Shown here in pieces: positions 33,960 to 42,935 of a DNA stretch of 64,000 bases (positions are counted from its first letter, which is position 1; every line of letters begins with the position of its first letter). The stretch comes from Williamsia phyllosphaerae. Lineage in GTDB: Bacteria > Actinomycetota > Actinomycetes > Mycobacteriales > Mycobacteriaceae. The stretch is from assembly GCF_014635305.1 (NCBI RefSeq), contig NZ_BMCS01000001.1, positions 1,178,001 through 1,242,000 on the forward strand, written 5' to 3'. The notes under the pieces are model-generated. The model was not told the origin of the DNA and did not search any database. It worked only from the letters and a program-made list of their open reading frames with translations. The translations under genes and the position numbers were made by a program.

Positions 33960-35129
33960 TCAGCTGTGCGCCTCGGCGTTGGCCGAGGGCATCGGGTCGG
34001 GTACCGACCAGTCGATCTCCACGCGGTCGCCGCCGGCGTCCTGCGCGGAGCGCATCGCCACCTCGGCACGATCGAGTAGCGCGTCGATCGCGACCTGCAC
34101 GCCCGTGGACGGGATCGGGGTGGGCGCGAACGCCACTCCGACACTCGCCGACACCGGCACCGGGTCTTCGACACTGAAGACGAGTTCACGGAAACGATTC
34201 GCGAAGATGCGCACACCCTCGTGGGTGACGCCGGCGAGCGCGGAGAACTCGGCGTCGCCGGTGCGGGCGACGAAGTCGCCCCCACGGACGCCCTGGGCCA
34301 GACGCGAGGCCACACGCTTGAGGACCTGCTCGCCACGTTCGCGACCGTCGCCGACGGCGATGTCCTGGAACTGGTCGAGGTGCACCCGGACGACCACGAG
34401 GTAGTCCTTGCGGTTCAACGCGCCGAGACTCGTCGACGCCGCCGAGTAGAGACCGTGGCGCGTGAGCACCTCGGTCAGTTCGTCCCGCATGGGTCCACCC
34501 GTCTGCAGTGAGTTCCGTGTGCCGATAGCGGCGAATCCATAATGCAGTATCGCCGTCAGGAAAACTCCCGCGAACGCCGCCTGCGCTGCGAACGGGTAGA
34601 GCGACCCGATCGACTGATCGCCACCGGTGAGACCGACGACGAGCACCGCGATGATCACCACCGCCGACGCCGCGATCTGACCGGCGGTCACCCGGCGGCT
34701 GGTGAAGAATGCCGCATAGCTGCCCACGAGCCCCAACGTCACGGTGCTGGCGAGTCCGACACGGGCATCGCTGCAGCTCAACGCGGTCAGGGCGCAGCCG
34801 AGGTCGGCCGCTCCGAGGAACACGACGCGGGCGAGGGGACCGGTACGCGGCGCCACGAGCAGCAGGATCCCGACGGCGACCGCTCCGAGGCAGGCGACTC
34901 CGAGGGCGACGCGTCCGACCGTCCCGTCCGGACCTCCGGGTACCCACGCCAAACCGAGCCAGGCGGCTGCGGTCAGGATGCTCAGGATCCCGATGCCACC
35001 TGACAGCGCGCTGATCACACGCGTGTTCGTACTCGATCTGTTGCTGCCCCCCGGCTGAAGTCCCCCTTCGATGACCGGCACCTGACGATTGTGTCCGACG
35101 TACACCGGTTTGGGGCTTCGAACGGTCAT
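33960..35129 (-). CDS. Membrane protein with degenerate GGDEF domain
   Basis: 389 residues from the ATG at 35129 (GAGGGA upstream; an ATG at 35150 has no SD). Five to six transmembrane helices (about 45-200) are followed by a GGDEF-fold domain (about 215-375). The signature is RTGDAEF in place of RxGGDEF, so the second Gly and first acidic residue are lost and cyclase activity is doubtful. SASVGVAF and a helix ending ALLDRAEVAMRSAQDAGGDR are conserved. Probably a c-di-GMP-related or GTP-sensing membrane protein. Divergent from the ketosteroid isomerase gene. Confidence 0.8.
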   Translation of the reverse strand: MTVRSPKPVYVGHNRQVPVIEGGLQPGGSNRSSTNTRVISALSGGIGILSILTAAAWLGLAWVPGGPDGTVGRVALGVACLGAVAVGILLLVAPRTGPLARVVFLGAADLGCALTALSCSDARVGLASTVTLGLVGSYAAFFTSRRVTAGQIAASAVVIIAVLVVGLTGGDQSIGSLYPFAAQAAFAGVFLTAILHYGFAAIGTRNSLQTGGPMRDELTEVLTRHGLYSAASTSLGALNRKDYLVVVRVHLDQFQDIAVGDGRERGEQVLKRVASRLAQGVRGGDFVARTGDAEFSALAGVTHEGVRIFANRFRELVFSVEDPVPVSASVGVAFAPTPIPSTGVQVAIDALLDRAEVAMRSAQDAGGDRVEIDWSVPDPMPSANAEAHS

Positions 35130-35185
35130 GCGTCCCTCGTTTTGGGACATTGCGGCGGGAAAAGGTTCATGGGTTAGTGTCCATC

Positions 35186-35203
35186 ACTAGAACACGTTCT
35201 AGT
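35186..35203. promoter_or_regulatory. KstR-type operator
   Basis: ACTAGAAC-AC-GTTCTAGT, a perfect 8-bp dyad with 2-nt spacer, containing TAGAACACGTTCTA, an exact fit to the KstR consensus TNNAACNNGTTNNA. It lies 29 bp upstream of the ketosteroid isomerase start and 56 bp from the GGDEF gene start. Confidence 0.88.
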
Positions 35204-35232
35204 TCCAGGGCCGAAGAAACGAGGATGGACGC

Positions 35233-35604
35233 ATGAGCAGCGAGAAGATCCGGGCAACCGTCGAGAGCTACGTCGAACTGGTCGGAGCAGGCACGGCGGA
35301 GGCCGTCGTCGACCTCTTCGCCGAGGGCGCGACGGTCGAGGACCCCATCGGCGCCGACGTCCGTTCCACCCGCGAGTCGCTGTTGGAGTTCTACGGTGCG
35401 ATCGCCGGGCTCGAGCGGTCGACGTCGCTGTCGTGGGTTCGCATCGCCGGTGACACCGCCGTCTTCGAGTTCTCGCTGACCACCGCGGCCGGCGACGCGT
35501 CGTTCCAGGTCACCCCGATCGACATCATGCGGTTCGACGACGACGGCCGCGTGGTCAGCATGCGCGCGGTCTGGGATCCGGCGACCGACCTGAAACAGAT
35601 CTGA
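35233..35604 (+). CDS. Ketosteroid isomerase (NTF2-like fold)
   Basis: 123 residues, the size of bacterial delta-5-3-ketosteroid isomerases. The VEDPIG box is near-identical to the KSI VEDPVG segment. The triad aligns with Tyr14, Asp38, Asp99 of the Comamonas enzyme as Tyr13, Asp37 and Asp97 (PIDIMRF), and the ending RVVSMRAVWDP matches. The enzyme moves a steroid double bond from delta-5 to delta-4. A consensus KstR operator lies just upstream, so the gene should be induced by sterol-derived CoA esters. The catalytic call is strong; the natural substrate is inference. Confidence 0.88.
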   Translation: MSSEKIRATVESYVELVGAGTAEAVVDLFAEGATVEDPIGADVRSTRESLLEFYGAIAGLERSTSLSWVRIAGDTAVFEFSLTTAAGDASFQVTPIDIMRFDDDGRVVSMRAVWDPATDLKQI

Positions 35605-35618
35605 CCGATGCGCGGCGT

Positions 35619-36296
35619 TCAGCGTCGCGCGGTCGGACGCAGGATGATCTCGGTGGGATGTGCGTCGGCGGGCGTGGCGATCGCGTGGGCGACCGCGGCC
35701 GCGACGGTGTCGGGCGCGAGGAAGCGTGACCCGTCGTATTCGCCGCCCTCCATCGCGACGATGTCGGCCTGCATGTCGGTGTCGATGCGTCCGGGATAGA
35801 CCGAGGTCACCCGCAGACCGGGTTCCTCGGCGCGCAGCGAGTCGGCGAATGCCCGCAGCGCGAACTTGCTCGCCGCGTAGGCACTCCACCCGGGATTGGC
35901 GTTGCGTCCGGCCCCCGAGTTGATGAACACGATGTGCCCGCCCACCTCGCGCAGCGCGGGGAGTAGCAGCCGCGTCAGCTCCGCGACGGCGATGAGGTTG
36001 ACCTCCATGATCCGGCGGTACTCGTCGGCGGGCGTCTCCTCGACGGTGCTGATGCTGCCGACGCCCGCGTTGTGCACGAGCACGTCCAGGGAGTCGATGG
36101 CGTCGACGGCGTCGGCCATCTCCTCGTGGTCGGTCAGCTCGACCGGCCAGGTCGACGATCCCTCGAGCTGGGTGGCCAGGGTGTCGAGTTCGGACGACGG
36201 TCGGCCGCCGAGCAGGAGGTCGTGCGTGGGGGCGAGGGTGCGCGCGATGGCGGCGCCGAGACCGCGACTGGCGCCGGTGATCAGAGCTGTGGGCAT
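35619..36296 (-). CDS. SDR family oxidoreductase
   Basis: 225 residues. Motifs: TGASRGLGAAIAR cofactor loop, HNAGVG, a serine in VFINSGAGR, and YAASK active site, then YPGRIDTDM. The short length and LLLGGRPSSEL after the first strand suggest NADP(H). It converges with the KSI gene, 14 bp between stops. It is not obviously in the KstR-controlled transcript. Confidence 0.9.
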   Translation of the reverse strand: MPTALITGASRGLGAAIARTLAPTHDLLLGGRPSSELDTLATQLEGSSTWPVELTDHEEMADAVDAIDSLDVLVHNAGVGSISTVEETPADEYRRIMEVNLIAVAELTRLLLPALREVGGHIVFINSGAGRNANPGWSAYAASKFALRAFADSLRAEEPGLRVTSVYPGRIDTDMQADIVAMEGGEYDGSRFLAPDTVAAAVAHAIATPADAHPTEIILRPTARR

Positions 36297-36331
36297 CTCC
36301 CGAGCGTAGTGACCCGCGTCTGCGGCCCGGG

Positions 36332-36913
36332 TCAGCCCGTCGCGGGGCCGAGCAACCGCGTGGTGGCGATGATGGCCGTCTCGACGACGTCGTCGACGGG
36401 CCGGTTCTCCTCGACGACCAGGGCGGTGAGCTCCTCGAGCCCGCCGACGAGGAAGCGGGCCATCTCGACCGTCACCGGCGCGATGTCGGGGGTGCGCAGC
36501 GACGCGGTGTCGCTCAGGCCCACCAGCAGGGCGATGAACTGGTCCCGCGGACGCGACTGCAACGTGACGGTCGGGTCGCCGAGTGAGGGCAACTCGCGGA
36601 CGTAGCTGCGGATGACCGCCGGATGCGTCTGTACGCCTGCGAAATACGCGGTGATCGCCTGTCGGACCTGGACTCGCCAGTCGGCGGTCATGTCGACCGC
36701 GTTCGCGACCATCCCGAGGATCTCACCGTGCACCGAACGCAGCAGCGCGAAGTAGCAGTCGTCGAGACCGCTGAACTCCTTGTAGAAGGTCCGACGGGAC
36801 GTCCTGGCGTGGGCGACGATCTCGCCGATCGTGGTGTCTCGGTACGTGCGTTGCGTCAGCGACGCCGCCATCCCGGCCATCAGGCGGTCCCGGTACGAGG
36901 GTGCGGTGGTCAC
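36332..36913 (-). CDS. TetR family regulator divergent from P450
   Basis: 193 residues from a GTG at 36913 with GGAAGGGAA upstream; a longer start at 36943 lacks this site. HTH: RLMAGMAASLTQRTYRDTTI; TSRRTFYKEFSGLDDCYFAL. It is divergent from the cytochrome P450 gene, as Rv0135c is from cyp138 in M. tuberculosis, so it is likely the P450 repressor. The C-terminal domain has LVGGLEELTALVVEENRPVD. Confidence 0.88.
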   Translation of the reverse strand: MTTAPSYRDRLMAGMAASLTQRTYRDTTIGEIVAHARTSRRTFYKEFSGLDDCYFALLRSVHGEILGMVANAVDMTADWRVQVRQAITAYFAGVQTHPAVIRSYVRELPSLGDPTVTLQSRPRDQFIALLVGLSDTASLRTPDIAPVTVEMARFLVGGLEELTALVVEENRPVDDVVETAIIATTRLLGPATG

Positions 36914-36971
36914 GATTCCCTTCCGATGCCCGACGTCAACCACGCATTCGACCGTACGCCGCGCACGTGCT

Positions 36972-36987
36972 GGTACGTTGGAGTACC
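36972..36987. promoter_or_regulatory. Candidate TetR operator, tetR/P450 intergenic
   Basis: GGTAC-GTTGGA-GTACC, a perfect 5-bp dyad with 6-nt spacer, in the 107-bp gap between the divergent tetR and P450 starts. Modest length, so tentative. Confidence 0.4.
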
Positions 36988-37020
36988 TGCAGACCGACGC
37001 GATCTCCGAAGGGTTCCTCC

Positions 37021-38364
37021 ATGACCACCGACATCACCTCGGACGTCGCCGGCCCGTGTCTTCCACCGTCCTCGCGGCTACCGAGATCGGTTCAGGGGGC
37101 ACTGTTCATCGCCTCCCGACGTCGGCTGTTCGCGCTCATGCGCCGACGCCACGGTGTGGACTACACGGTGAACGTGCCCATGTTCGGCAACGCGGTGGTC
37201 CTCGGCGACACCGATCTGATCCGGCAACTGTTCCTCAGTGGATCGGATGTGGTGCACAACGTCCGCCCCAACCTCGGTCGCGTTCTCGGACGGGCGTCGA
37301 TGTTCTCGCTGGAGGGCGAGGAGCACCGTCGGCAACGCAAACTGCTGACCCCCCCGTTCCACGGCAAGCGGATGCGGGAGTACGAGTCGATCATCGTCGA
37401 GGAGACCCTGGCCGAAGCGCGAACGTGGCCGTCTGGGAAAGAATTCGAGTCGCTGGCCCCGATGATGCGGATCACGCTGAACGCCATCCTGCGTGCGGTG
37501 TTCGGCGCCGAGGGCGAGGAGCTCGAGGTCTTCCGCAGACACATGCCGGAGTGGATCGAGCAGGGTTCGCGGATCTCGGTGCTCCCCAAGCCGCCGTTCG
37601 ACTTCCCCGGGTCGCCGTGGCGCCGGTTCCACACCAACCGGCGCCGCTTCGACGAACTCGTCGACGCCCTGGTCGTGAAGGCGCAGGCGGACCCGGACTT
37701 CGAGAACCGATCCGACATCCTGTCGTTGATGCTGCGTAGCCGGTACGACGACGGGACGGCGTTGTCACGTAAAGAGATCGCAGATCAGCTGTTGACCATG
37801 CTCGCCGCCGGCCACGAGACGACCGCGAACACGTTGGCCTGGGCGGTCGAACGACTGACCCGCCATCCCGATGTCCTGCGTCGGCTCTACGACGAGGTCG
37901 ACGCCGGCGGCTCCGAGCTGCGCCAGGCCGTCATCTACGAGGTCCAGCGCTCACGTCCGGTGATCGACCTGTGTGGTCGCACCGTCACCGCCGACTCGCT
38001 GACCCTCGGCGAATGGACCATCCCGCGTGGCCGGGTGGTGCTGGTGAGCATCGCTCAGGTGCAGGCCGACGAGGCGCTGTTCCCGCACGCCGACCGATTC
38101 GACCCGGACCGCTTCCTCGGGTCCAAGCCCAGCACCATCTCGTGGATCCCGTTCGGCGGTGGCACGCGGCGCTGCATCGGCGCAGCGTTCGCGAACATGG
38201 AGATGGACGTCGTGTTGCGAGAGCTGCTCCGGCACTACGACATCGAGACCACGACGGCCCCCGACGAGGCCTGGCACTCCCGGGGGGTCGCGTTCAACCC
38301 AGCGAAGGGCGGACGTGTTCGGTTGTCACCACGCCGTCCCGCCGCCTCCCGCGTGCCCGACTGA
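37021..38364 (+). CDS. Cytochrome P450, CYP138-like
   Basis: 447 residues. The heme ligand is Cys385 in FGGGTRRCIGAAFANME; the oxygen-binding helix is AAGHETTANTLAW with Thr267; the ExxR element is EVQR in the AVIYEVQRSRPVID region; the C-terminal half is typical of actinobacterial soluble P450s. The FGGGTRRCIGAAFA style and the divergent TetR match mycobacterial CYP135/138-type proteins. No ferredoxin gene is adjacent. Substrate unknown; a lipid or steroid is possible from neighbours but unproven. Confidence 0.9.
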   Translation: MTTDITSDVAGPCLPPSSRLPRSVQGALFIASRRRLFALMRRRHGVDYTVNVPMFGNAVVLGDTDLIRQLFLSGSDVVHNVRPNLGRVLGRASMFSLEGEEHRRQRKLLTPPFHGKRMREYESIIVEETLAEARTWPSGKEFESLAPMMRITLNAILRAVFGAEGEELEVFRRHMPEWIEQGSRISVLPKPPFDFPGSPWRRFHTNRRRFDELVDALVVKAQADPDFENRSDILSLMLRSRYDDGTALSRKEIADQLLTMLAAGHETTANTLAWAVERLTRHPDVLRRLYDEVDAGGSELRQAVIYEVQRSRPVIDLCGRTVTADSLTLGEWTIPRGRVVLVSIAQVQADEALFPHADRFDPDRFLGSKPSTISWIPFGGGTRRCIGAAFANMEMDVVLRELLRHYDIETTTAPDEAWHSRGVAFNPAKGGRVRLSPRRPAASRVPD

Positions 38365-38370
38365 AGTCCC

Positions 38371-38841
38371 TCAGCGGCCGGACTCGGCCTGTTCCTTCAG
38401 GTTGCGCAGGCCCCTCTCGAAGTCCTTGCCGATCAGCTTGTCCATGGGCACGACCTTCGCGAACAGCTTGGCGAACCCGGTGGAATGGCCGGCCATCGTC
38501 CAGTCGACCGTCGTCGACGACTCGGTCTCGACGATCGTGAACACGACGGTGCTCTCGGACGAGAACGGCTTGTCGAACCTGAGGTCGATGGCCACGCGTC
38601 CCGGTCGATCCGCCTCGGTGATCGTCATGCCGCCCGCGCCGGCCTTGCGGTTGCCCCGCCATTCGTAGGAGGCGCCCTGTCCGGAGTCCGGGCCGCTGTA
38701 GGTGCGCTCGACGTCGGGGTCGTTGCGCTCCCACGGTGACCACGCGGTCCACTCGTGGAAGTCGGCGACCAGTCCGAAGACGGCATCGGCGGGCGCGGTG
38801 ATCTCCGTCGAACGGGAGACGGTGTACGGGGTGGGTGCCAT
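38371..38841 (-). CDS. SRPBCC (START-like) family protein
   Basis: 156 residues: [20 protein letters not shown] opening strand and helix, [37 protein letters not shown], and a C-terminal amphipathic helix with [13 protein letters not shown]. The hydrophobic-cavity fold binds lipids or aromatic polyketides; a specific ligand cannot be named. It converges with the P450 gene (6 bp between stops) and is divergent from ilvD. Confidence 0.88.
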   Translation of the reverse strand: MAPTPYTVSRSTEITAPADAVFGLVADFHEWTAWSPWERNDPDVERTYSGPDSGQGASYEWRGNRKAGAGGMTITEADRPGRVAIDLRFDKPFSSESTVVFTIVETESSTTVDWTMAGHSTGFAKLFAKVVPMDKLIGKDFERGLRNLKEQAESGR

Positions 38842-38954
38842 GCCGTCGAACGGTAGCCGGATCGGGCGCCCGTCGGAACGGGTTTACGCTGGCTCCGGAG
38901 TTCCATTCACCGGGCAGCCCAGCCCGATTCTCGATGAAGAAGGTCAGGAGCGTC

Positions 38955-40661
38955 ATGTCGACGGAGGACAACTCACCGGACGTCAAACCCCGCAGTCGCG
39001 ACGTCACCGACGGCCTGGAGAAGACCGCGGCGCGCGGGATGCTGCGCGCGGTCGGCATGGGTGACGACGACTGGGTCAAGTCGCAGATCGGTGTCGCGTC
39101 GTCGTGGAACGAGATCACCCCCTGCAACCTCTCGCTCGAGCGTCTGGCCAAGGCGGTCAAGGTCGGGGTGCACGCGGCGGGCGGCTTCCCGCTCGAGTTC
39201 GGCACCATCTCGGTGTCCGACGGCATCTCGATGGGGCACGAGGGCATGCACTTCTCGTTGGTCTCGCGCGAGGTCATCGCCGACAGCGTCGAGACCGTCG
39301 TCAGCGCCGAACGTCTCGACGGGTCGGTGCTGCTCGCCGGATGCGACAAGTCGCTACCCGGAATGCTCATGGCCGCAGCACGACTGAACCTCGCGAGCGT
39401 CTTCCTCTACGCCGGCTCCACCCTCCCGGGATTCGCGACGCTGTCGGACGGCAGCGAGCACCAGGTCACCATCATCGACGCCTTCGAGGCCGTCGGAGCC
39501 TGCTCGCGCGGCCTGATGTCGCGCGCCGACGTCGACACCATCGAACGCGCGATCTGTCCCGGTGAGGGTGCCTGCGGCGGCATGTACACCGCGAACACGA
39601 TGGCCAGCGCCGCCGAGGCGCTGGGGATGTCGTTGCCGGGCAGTGCTTCTCCGCCCGCGCCCGACCGACGTCGCGACCAGTTCGCGCACGCCAGCGGCGA
39701 GGCCGTCGTCGAACTCCTCCGTCGCGGGATCACCGCGCGCGACATCATGACCCGCGAGGCGTTCGAGAACGCGATCGCCGTCGTCATGGCGTTCGGCGGG
39801 TCGACCAACGCGGTTCTGCACCTGTTGGCCATCGCACACGAGGCCGAGGTCGAGCTGACCCTCGACGACTTCACCCGCGTCGGTGCCCGGGTCCCGCACC
39901 TCGCCGACGTCAAGCCGTTCGGCAAGCACGTCATGACCGACGTCGACGCGATCGGCGGCGTGCCCGTGGTGATGAAGGCCCTGCTCGACGCGGGCCTGCT
40001 GCACGGGGACTGCCTGACGGTGACCGGCCGGACCGTCGCCGAGAACCTCGCCGACATCGCCCCGCCCGACCCCGACGGCAAGGTGCTGCGCGCGATGAGC
40101 GAACCGATCCACCCCACCGGCGGGATCACGATCCTGCAGGGATCCCTCGCCCCGGGTGGTGCGGTGGTCAAGTCCGCCGGGTTCGACTCCGACGTGTTCG
40201 TCGGCACCGCCCGCGTCTTCGAGCGTGAGCGTGCGGCGATGGATGCCCTCGAGGACGGCACGATCGCGGCCGGCGACGTCGTCGTCATCCGCTACGAAGG
40301 CCCCAAGGGTGGTCCCGGCATGCGCGAGATGCTCGCCATCACCGGTGCGATCAAGGGCGCCGGCCTCGGCAAGGACGTCCTGCTGTTGACCGACGGGCGT
40401 TTCTCCGGCGGCACCACCGGACTGTGCGTCGGCCACGTCGCACCCGAGGCCGTGGACGGCGGCCCGGTCGCCTTCGTGCGCGACGGTGACCAGATCCGGC
40501 TCGACGTCGGGACCGGGACACTCGATCTGCTGGTCGACGAGGCGGAGCTCGAATCACGCAGGCAGGGCTGGGCACCGCTGCCCCCGCGGTACACCCGCGG
40601 GGTCCTGTCCAAGTACGCCAAGCTCGTCGGCTCGGCGTCGCAGGGAGCGGTCTGCAGCTGA
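38955..40661 (+). CDS. ilvD: Dihydroxy-acid dehydratase
   Basis: 568 residues from the ATG at 38955 (CAGGAG upstream; an in-frame ATG at 38934 is weaker). IlvD catalyses dehydration of 2,3-dihydroxy-3-methylbutanoate and its ethyl homologue to the keto acids for valine, leucine and isoleucine. The iron-sulphur Cys residues lie in [10 protein letters not shown] and [18 protein letters not shown]; the [20 protein letters not shown] block and [20 protein letters not shown] are diagnostic. Full length. Apparently a single-gene unit away from other ilv genes, as is usual in actinobacteria. Confidence 0.97.
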   Translation: MSTEDNSPDVKPRSRDVTDGLEKTAARGMLRAVGMGDDDWVKSQIGVASSWNEITPCNLSLERLAKAVKVGVHAAGGFPLEFGTISVSDGISMGHEGMHFSLVSREVIADSVETVVSAERLDGSVLLAGCDKSLPGMLMAAARLNLASVFLYAGSTLPGFATLSDGSEHQVTIIDAFEAVGACSRGLMSRADVDTIERAICPGEGACGGMYTANTMASAAEALGMSLPGSASPPAPDRRRDQFAHASGEAVVELLRRGITARDIMTREAFENAIAVVMAFGGSTNAVLHLLAIAHEAEVELTLDDFTRVGARVPHLADVKPFGKHVMTDVDAIGGVPVVMKALLDAGLLHGDCLTVTGRTVAENLADIAPPDPDGKVLRAMSEPIHPTGGITILQGSLAPGGAVVKSAGFDSDVFVGTARVFERERAAMDALEDGTIAAGDVVVIRYEGPKGGPGMREMLAITGAIKGAGLGKDVLLLTDGRFSGGTTGLCVGHVAPEAVDGGPVAFVRDGDQIRLDVGTGTLDLLVDEAELESRRQGWAPLPPRYTRGVLSKYAKLVGSASQGAVCS

Positions 40662-40677
40662 GCCCGGGCCTGCGCGA

Positions 40678-41373
40678 TCAGGCGCGGTCGAGGTTGACCA
40701 GGAACTCGATGGACCCGGTCTTCTCGACCTGGACGAAGCCCAGCGTCGGCGCCTCGACGCCGTAGTCCGACCACGTCACCGGGATCGATCCCTGCACGAT
40801 GACCGAGGTCCCGGATCGTTCGACGTTGAGATCGGTGCTGACGTAGCGCTTTTCGCCCTTGAGGGTCATCGTGCCGGTCACCGGGACCGTGGCGGCCTCG
40901 CCCGAGGCCGGGACCCCGGAGATGTCGGCGGGAGCGGTGATCTCGAACGTCGCGGTGGGGTGCGCGGAGGTGTCCATGATCCCGGAGCCGCGGAACCGGT
41001 TGTCGCGCGACGAGTCCGGGCTGGTGATGGACGCGACGTCGACGGTGATGGTTCCGCTCTCCAGCTTGTCGGCGGCGACGTCGATGCCGCCGGTGACCTT
41101 CGTGGTGCGACCGTTGACCGTGATGTTCTCGCCGCGCAGCACCTCGTCGACCCGGTACCCGGCCTGCGTGCGGGTGTCTTCCGCGTCCGGCCCGGCGACC
41201 ACGGTCCACGCGCCGTTGACGTCGCCCTGGGCGGCCTGGGTCTGTGACGGCAGGGTCAGCGCCTCATCGGCGTCGTCGACGATCCAGTTCTTGTAGACCC
41301 ACGGTCCGGCGGCGATCGCCACGACCACGACCACGACGATCACTCCGGCGGCCCACAGCAGCTTTTTCTTCAT
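40678..41373 (-). CDS. YceI family protein, membrane anchored
   Basis: 231 residues from the ATG at 41373 with GGAG upstream. A Lys-rich start and one helix (KKLLWAAGVIVVVVVVAIAA) export or anchor it; the rest is the YceI lipocalin-like fold (GAWTVVAGPDAE; AGYRVDEVLRGE; ITVDVASITSPDSSRDNRFR; HPTATFEITAP). The family binds isoprenoid-like lipids. It converges with ilvD (16 bp gap) and is divergent from the glucosylglycerate hydrolase gene, about 170 bp between starts. Confidence 0.88.
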   Translation of the reverse strand: MKKKLLWAAGVIVVVVVVAIAAGPWVYKNWIVDDADEALTLPSQTQAAQGDVNGAWTVVAGPDAEDTRTQAGYRVDEVLRGENITVNGRTTKVTGGIDVAADKLESGTITVDVASITSPDSSRDNRFRGSGIMDTSAHPTATFEITAPADISGVPASGEAATVPVTGTMTLKGEKRYVSTDLNVERSGTSVIVQGSIPVTWSDYGVEAPTLGFVQVEKTGSIEFLVNLDRA

Positions 41374-41542
41374 GTCGCTCCGTCTCATCGTGTCCTGGTG
41401 CGGTGATGAGTCCCGAAGATATGCGGCGATCCTGAAAACCTCCTGGCAAATTGGTGCGAATCGGACGTGTCCCGGTGCCATCGGCGGTGGGCTCGACCGC
41501 GCCGCCGCGCGCGAAACCGCAGGTGTGCGGGACAATGGCGAC

Positions 41543-42883
41543 GTGGCGAACCTCGGCTTCACCCCGACCCAGCTGTCGGCGCGCGCGGCCTATCTCCTGC
41601 GCGGCAACGATCTCGGCACCATGACCAGCGCCGCACCCAAGCTGTACCCGCACATGTGGAGTTGGGACGCCGCGTTCGTCTCGGTCGGTCTGGCACCGCT
41701 GAGCGTGGAGCGTGCGGTCATCGAGATGGACACGCTGCTGTCGGCCCAGTGGACGAACGGGATGATCCCGCACATCGTGTTCGCCAACGGCCGCGACGGG
41801 TACTTCCCCGGTCCGGCGCGCTGGGAGTGCGCAAAACTCGCCGCCCACGCACCGACGACCGCAGACACCTCCGGCATCACCCAGCCGCCCGTCCATGCGA
41901 TCGCCGTGCAGCGGATCCTGGACCAGTCCCGTCGACGTGGGCGCACGACCCGCGCGGTGGCCAACGAGTTCCTCGATCGGCGGTGGGGCGACCTCGTCCG
42001 GTGGCACCGGTGGCTGGCCGATGCCCGGGATCCGGGTGGGCGGGGTCGGATCACGCTGTTCCACGGGTGGGAGTCCGGAATGGACAACTCGCCGCGTTGG
42101 GATGCCGCGTACGGCAACGTCGTCCCCGGCGACGATCTGCCGCCGTACACACGTGCCGACCTGATGCACGTCGCCGACCTCACCATGCGCCCGACCGACC
42201 TGGAGTACGACCGATACCTCTGGTTGGTCGAGCAGATGAAACGGGTGAACTACGACGACGCCCTGCTGCCCGAGGTGATGAGCTTCGCCGTCGAGGACGT
42301 CTTCGTCAGCGCCATCTTCGCCGTCGCCTGCGATGTGCTCGCGACCATCGGCGAGGACTACTCGAAGCCACGGGCGGACGTCCGGGACCTGCGTGCGTGG
42401 GCCGATCGCTTCCGCGCCGGTGTGGTGTCGGCGACCAACGAGCGCAACGGCATCGCCCGCGACTTCGACCTGCGTGCGGGACGGTGGATCAACACCGAGA
42501 CCATCGCCGCGTTCGCCCCCCTGCTGTGCGGCGGGCTGCCCCGCGACCGCGAGCGGACGTTGCTGCGAATCTTCGAGGGCCCGCGCTTCTGCGGGCATCC
42601 CGACCTGAAGTACGCGGTCCCCCCGTCGAACTCACCCATCGCGGCGAACTTCAAACCGCGCGAGTACTGGCGCGGACCGGTGTGGCCGGTGATCACCTGG
42701 CTCTTCTCGTGGGCGTTCGCCCGCCGAGGCTGGCCCGAACGATCGGCCCGACTCCGCGAGGAGGGGTTGCGCCAGGCGCAGGACGGCGCGTTCGCCGAGT
42801 ACTACGAACCGTTCACCGGCGAACCGCTGGGGAGCATGCAGCAGAGCTGGACCGCCGCGGCCGTTCTGGACTGGCTCGACTAG
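41543..42883 (+). CDS. ggh: Glucosylglycerate hydrolase (GH63-like)
   Basis: 446 residues from a GTG at 41543. That is the length of mycobacterial GgH, which hydrolyses glucosylglycerate made during nitrogen starvation. Conserved blocks: PHMWSWDAAFVSVGLA, ARWECAKLAAHAPTT, ITLFHGWESGMDNSPRWD with Asp181, and AEYYEPFTGEPLGSMQQSW with Glu419, the two acids expected at the active site. It is a cytosolic (alpha/alpha)6 barrel. No synthesis genes (gpgS/gpgP) lie nearby. GgH is common in rapidly growing mycobacteria and relatives; specificity rests on the family match. Confidence 0.85.
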   Translation: MANLGFTPTQLSARAAYLLRGNDLGTMTSAAPKLYPHMWSWDAAFVSVGLAPLSVERAVIEMDTLLSAQWTNGMIPHIVFANGRDGYFPGPARWECAKLAAHAPTTADTSGITQPPVHAIAVQRILDQSRRRGRTTRAVANEFLDRRWGDLVRWHRWLADARDPGGRGRITLFHGWESGMDNSPRWDAAYGNVVPGDDLPPYTRADLMHVADLTMRPTDLEYDRYLWLVEQMKRVNYDDALLPEVMSFAVEDVFVSAIFAVACDVLATIGEDYSKPRADVRDLRAWADRFRAGVVSATNERNGIARDFDLRAGRWINTETIAAFAPLLCGGLPRDRERTLLRIFEGPRFCGHPDLKYAVPPSNSPIAANFKPREYWRGPVWPVITWLFSWAFARRGWPERSARLREEGLRQAQDGAFAEYYEPFTGEPLGSMQQSWTAAAVLDWLD

Positions 42884-42935
42884 GTCACCCCGAAGAGTAA
42901 AGGAACTTTTACGTTCAGTTGGACGTAGAACTGTC

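Noticed and set aside
39354-40436. A 360-codon minus frame opposite ilvD
   Set aside because: Antisense GC artefact; ilvD has full diagnostic motifs.
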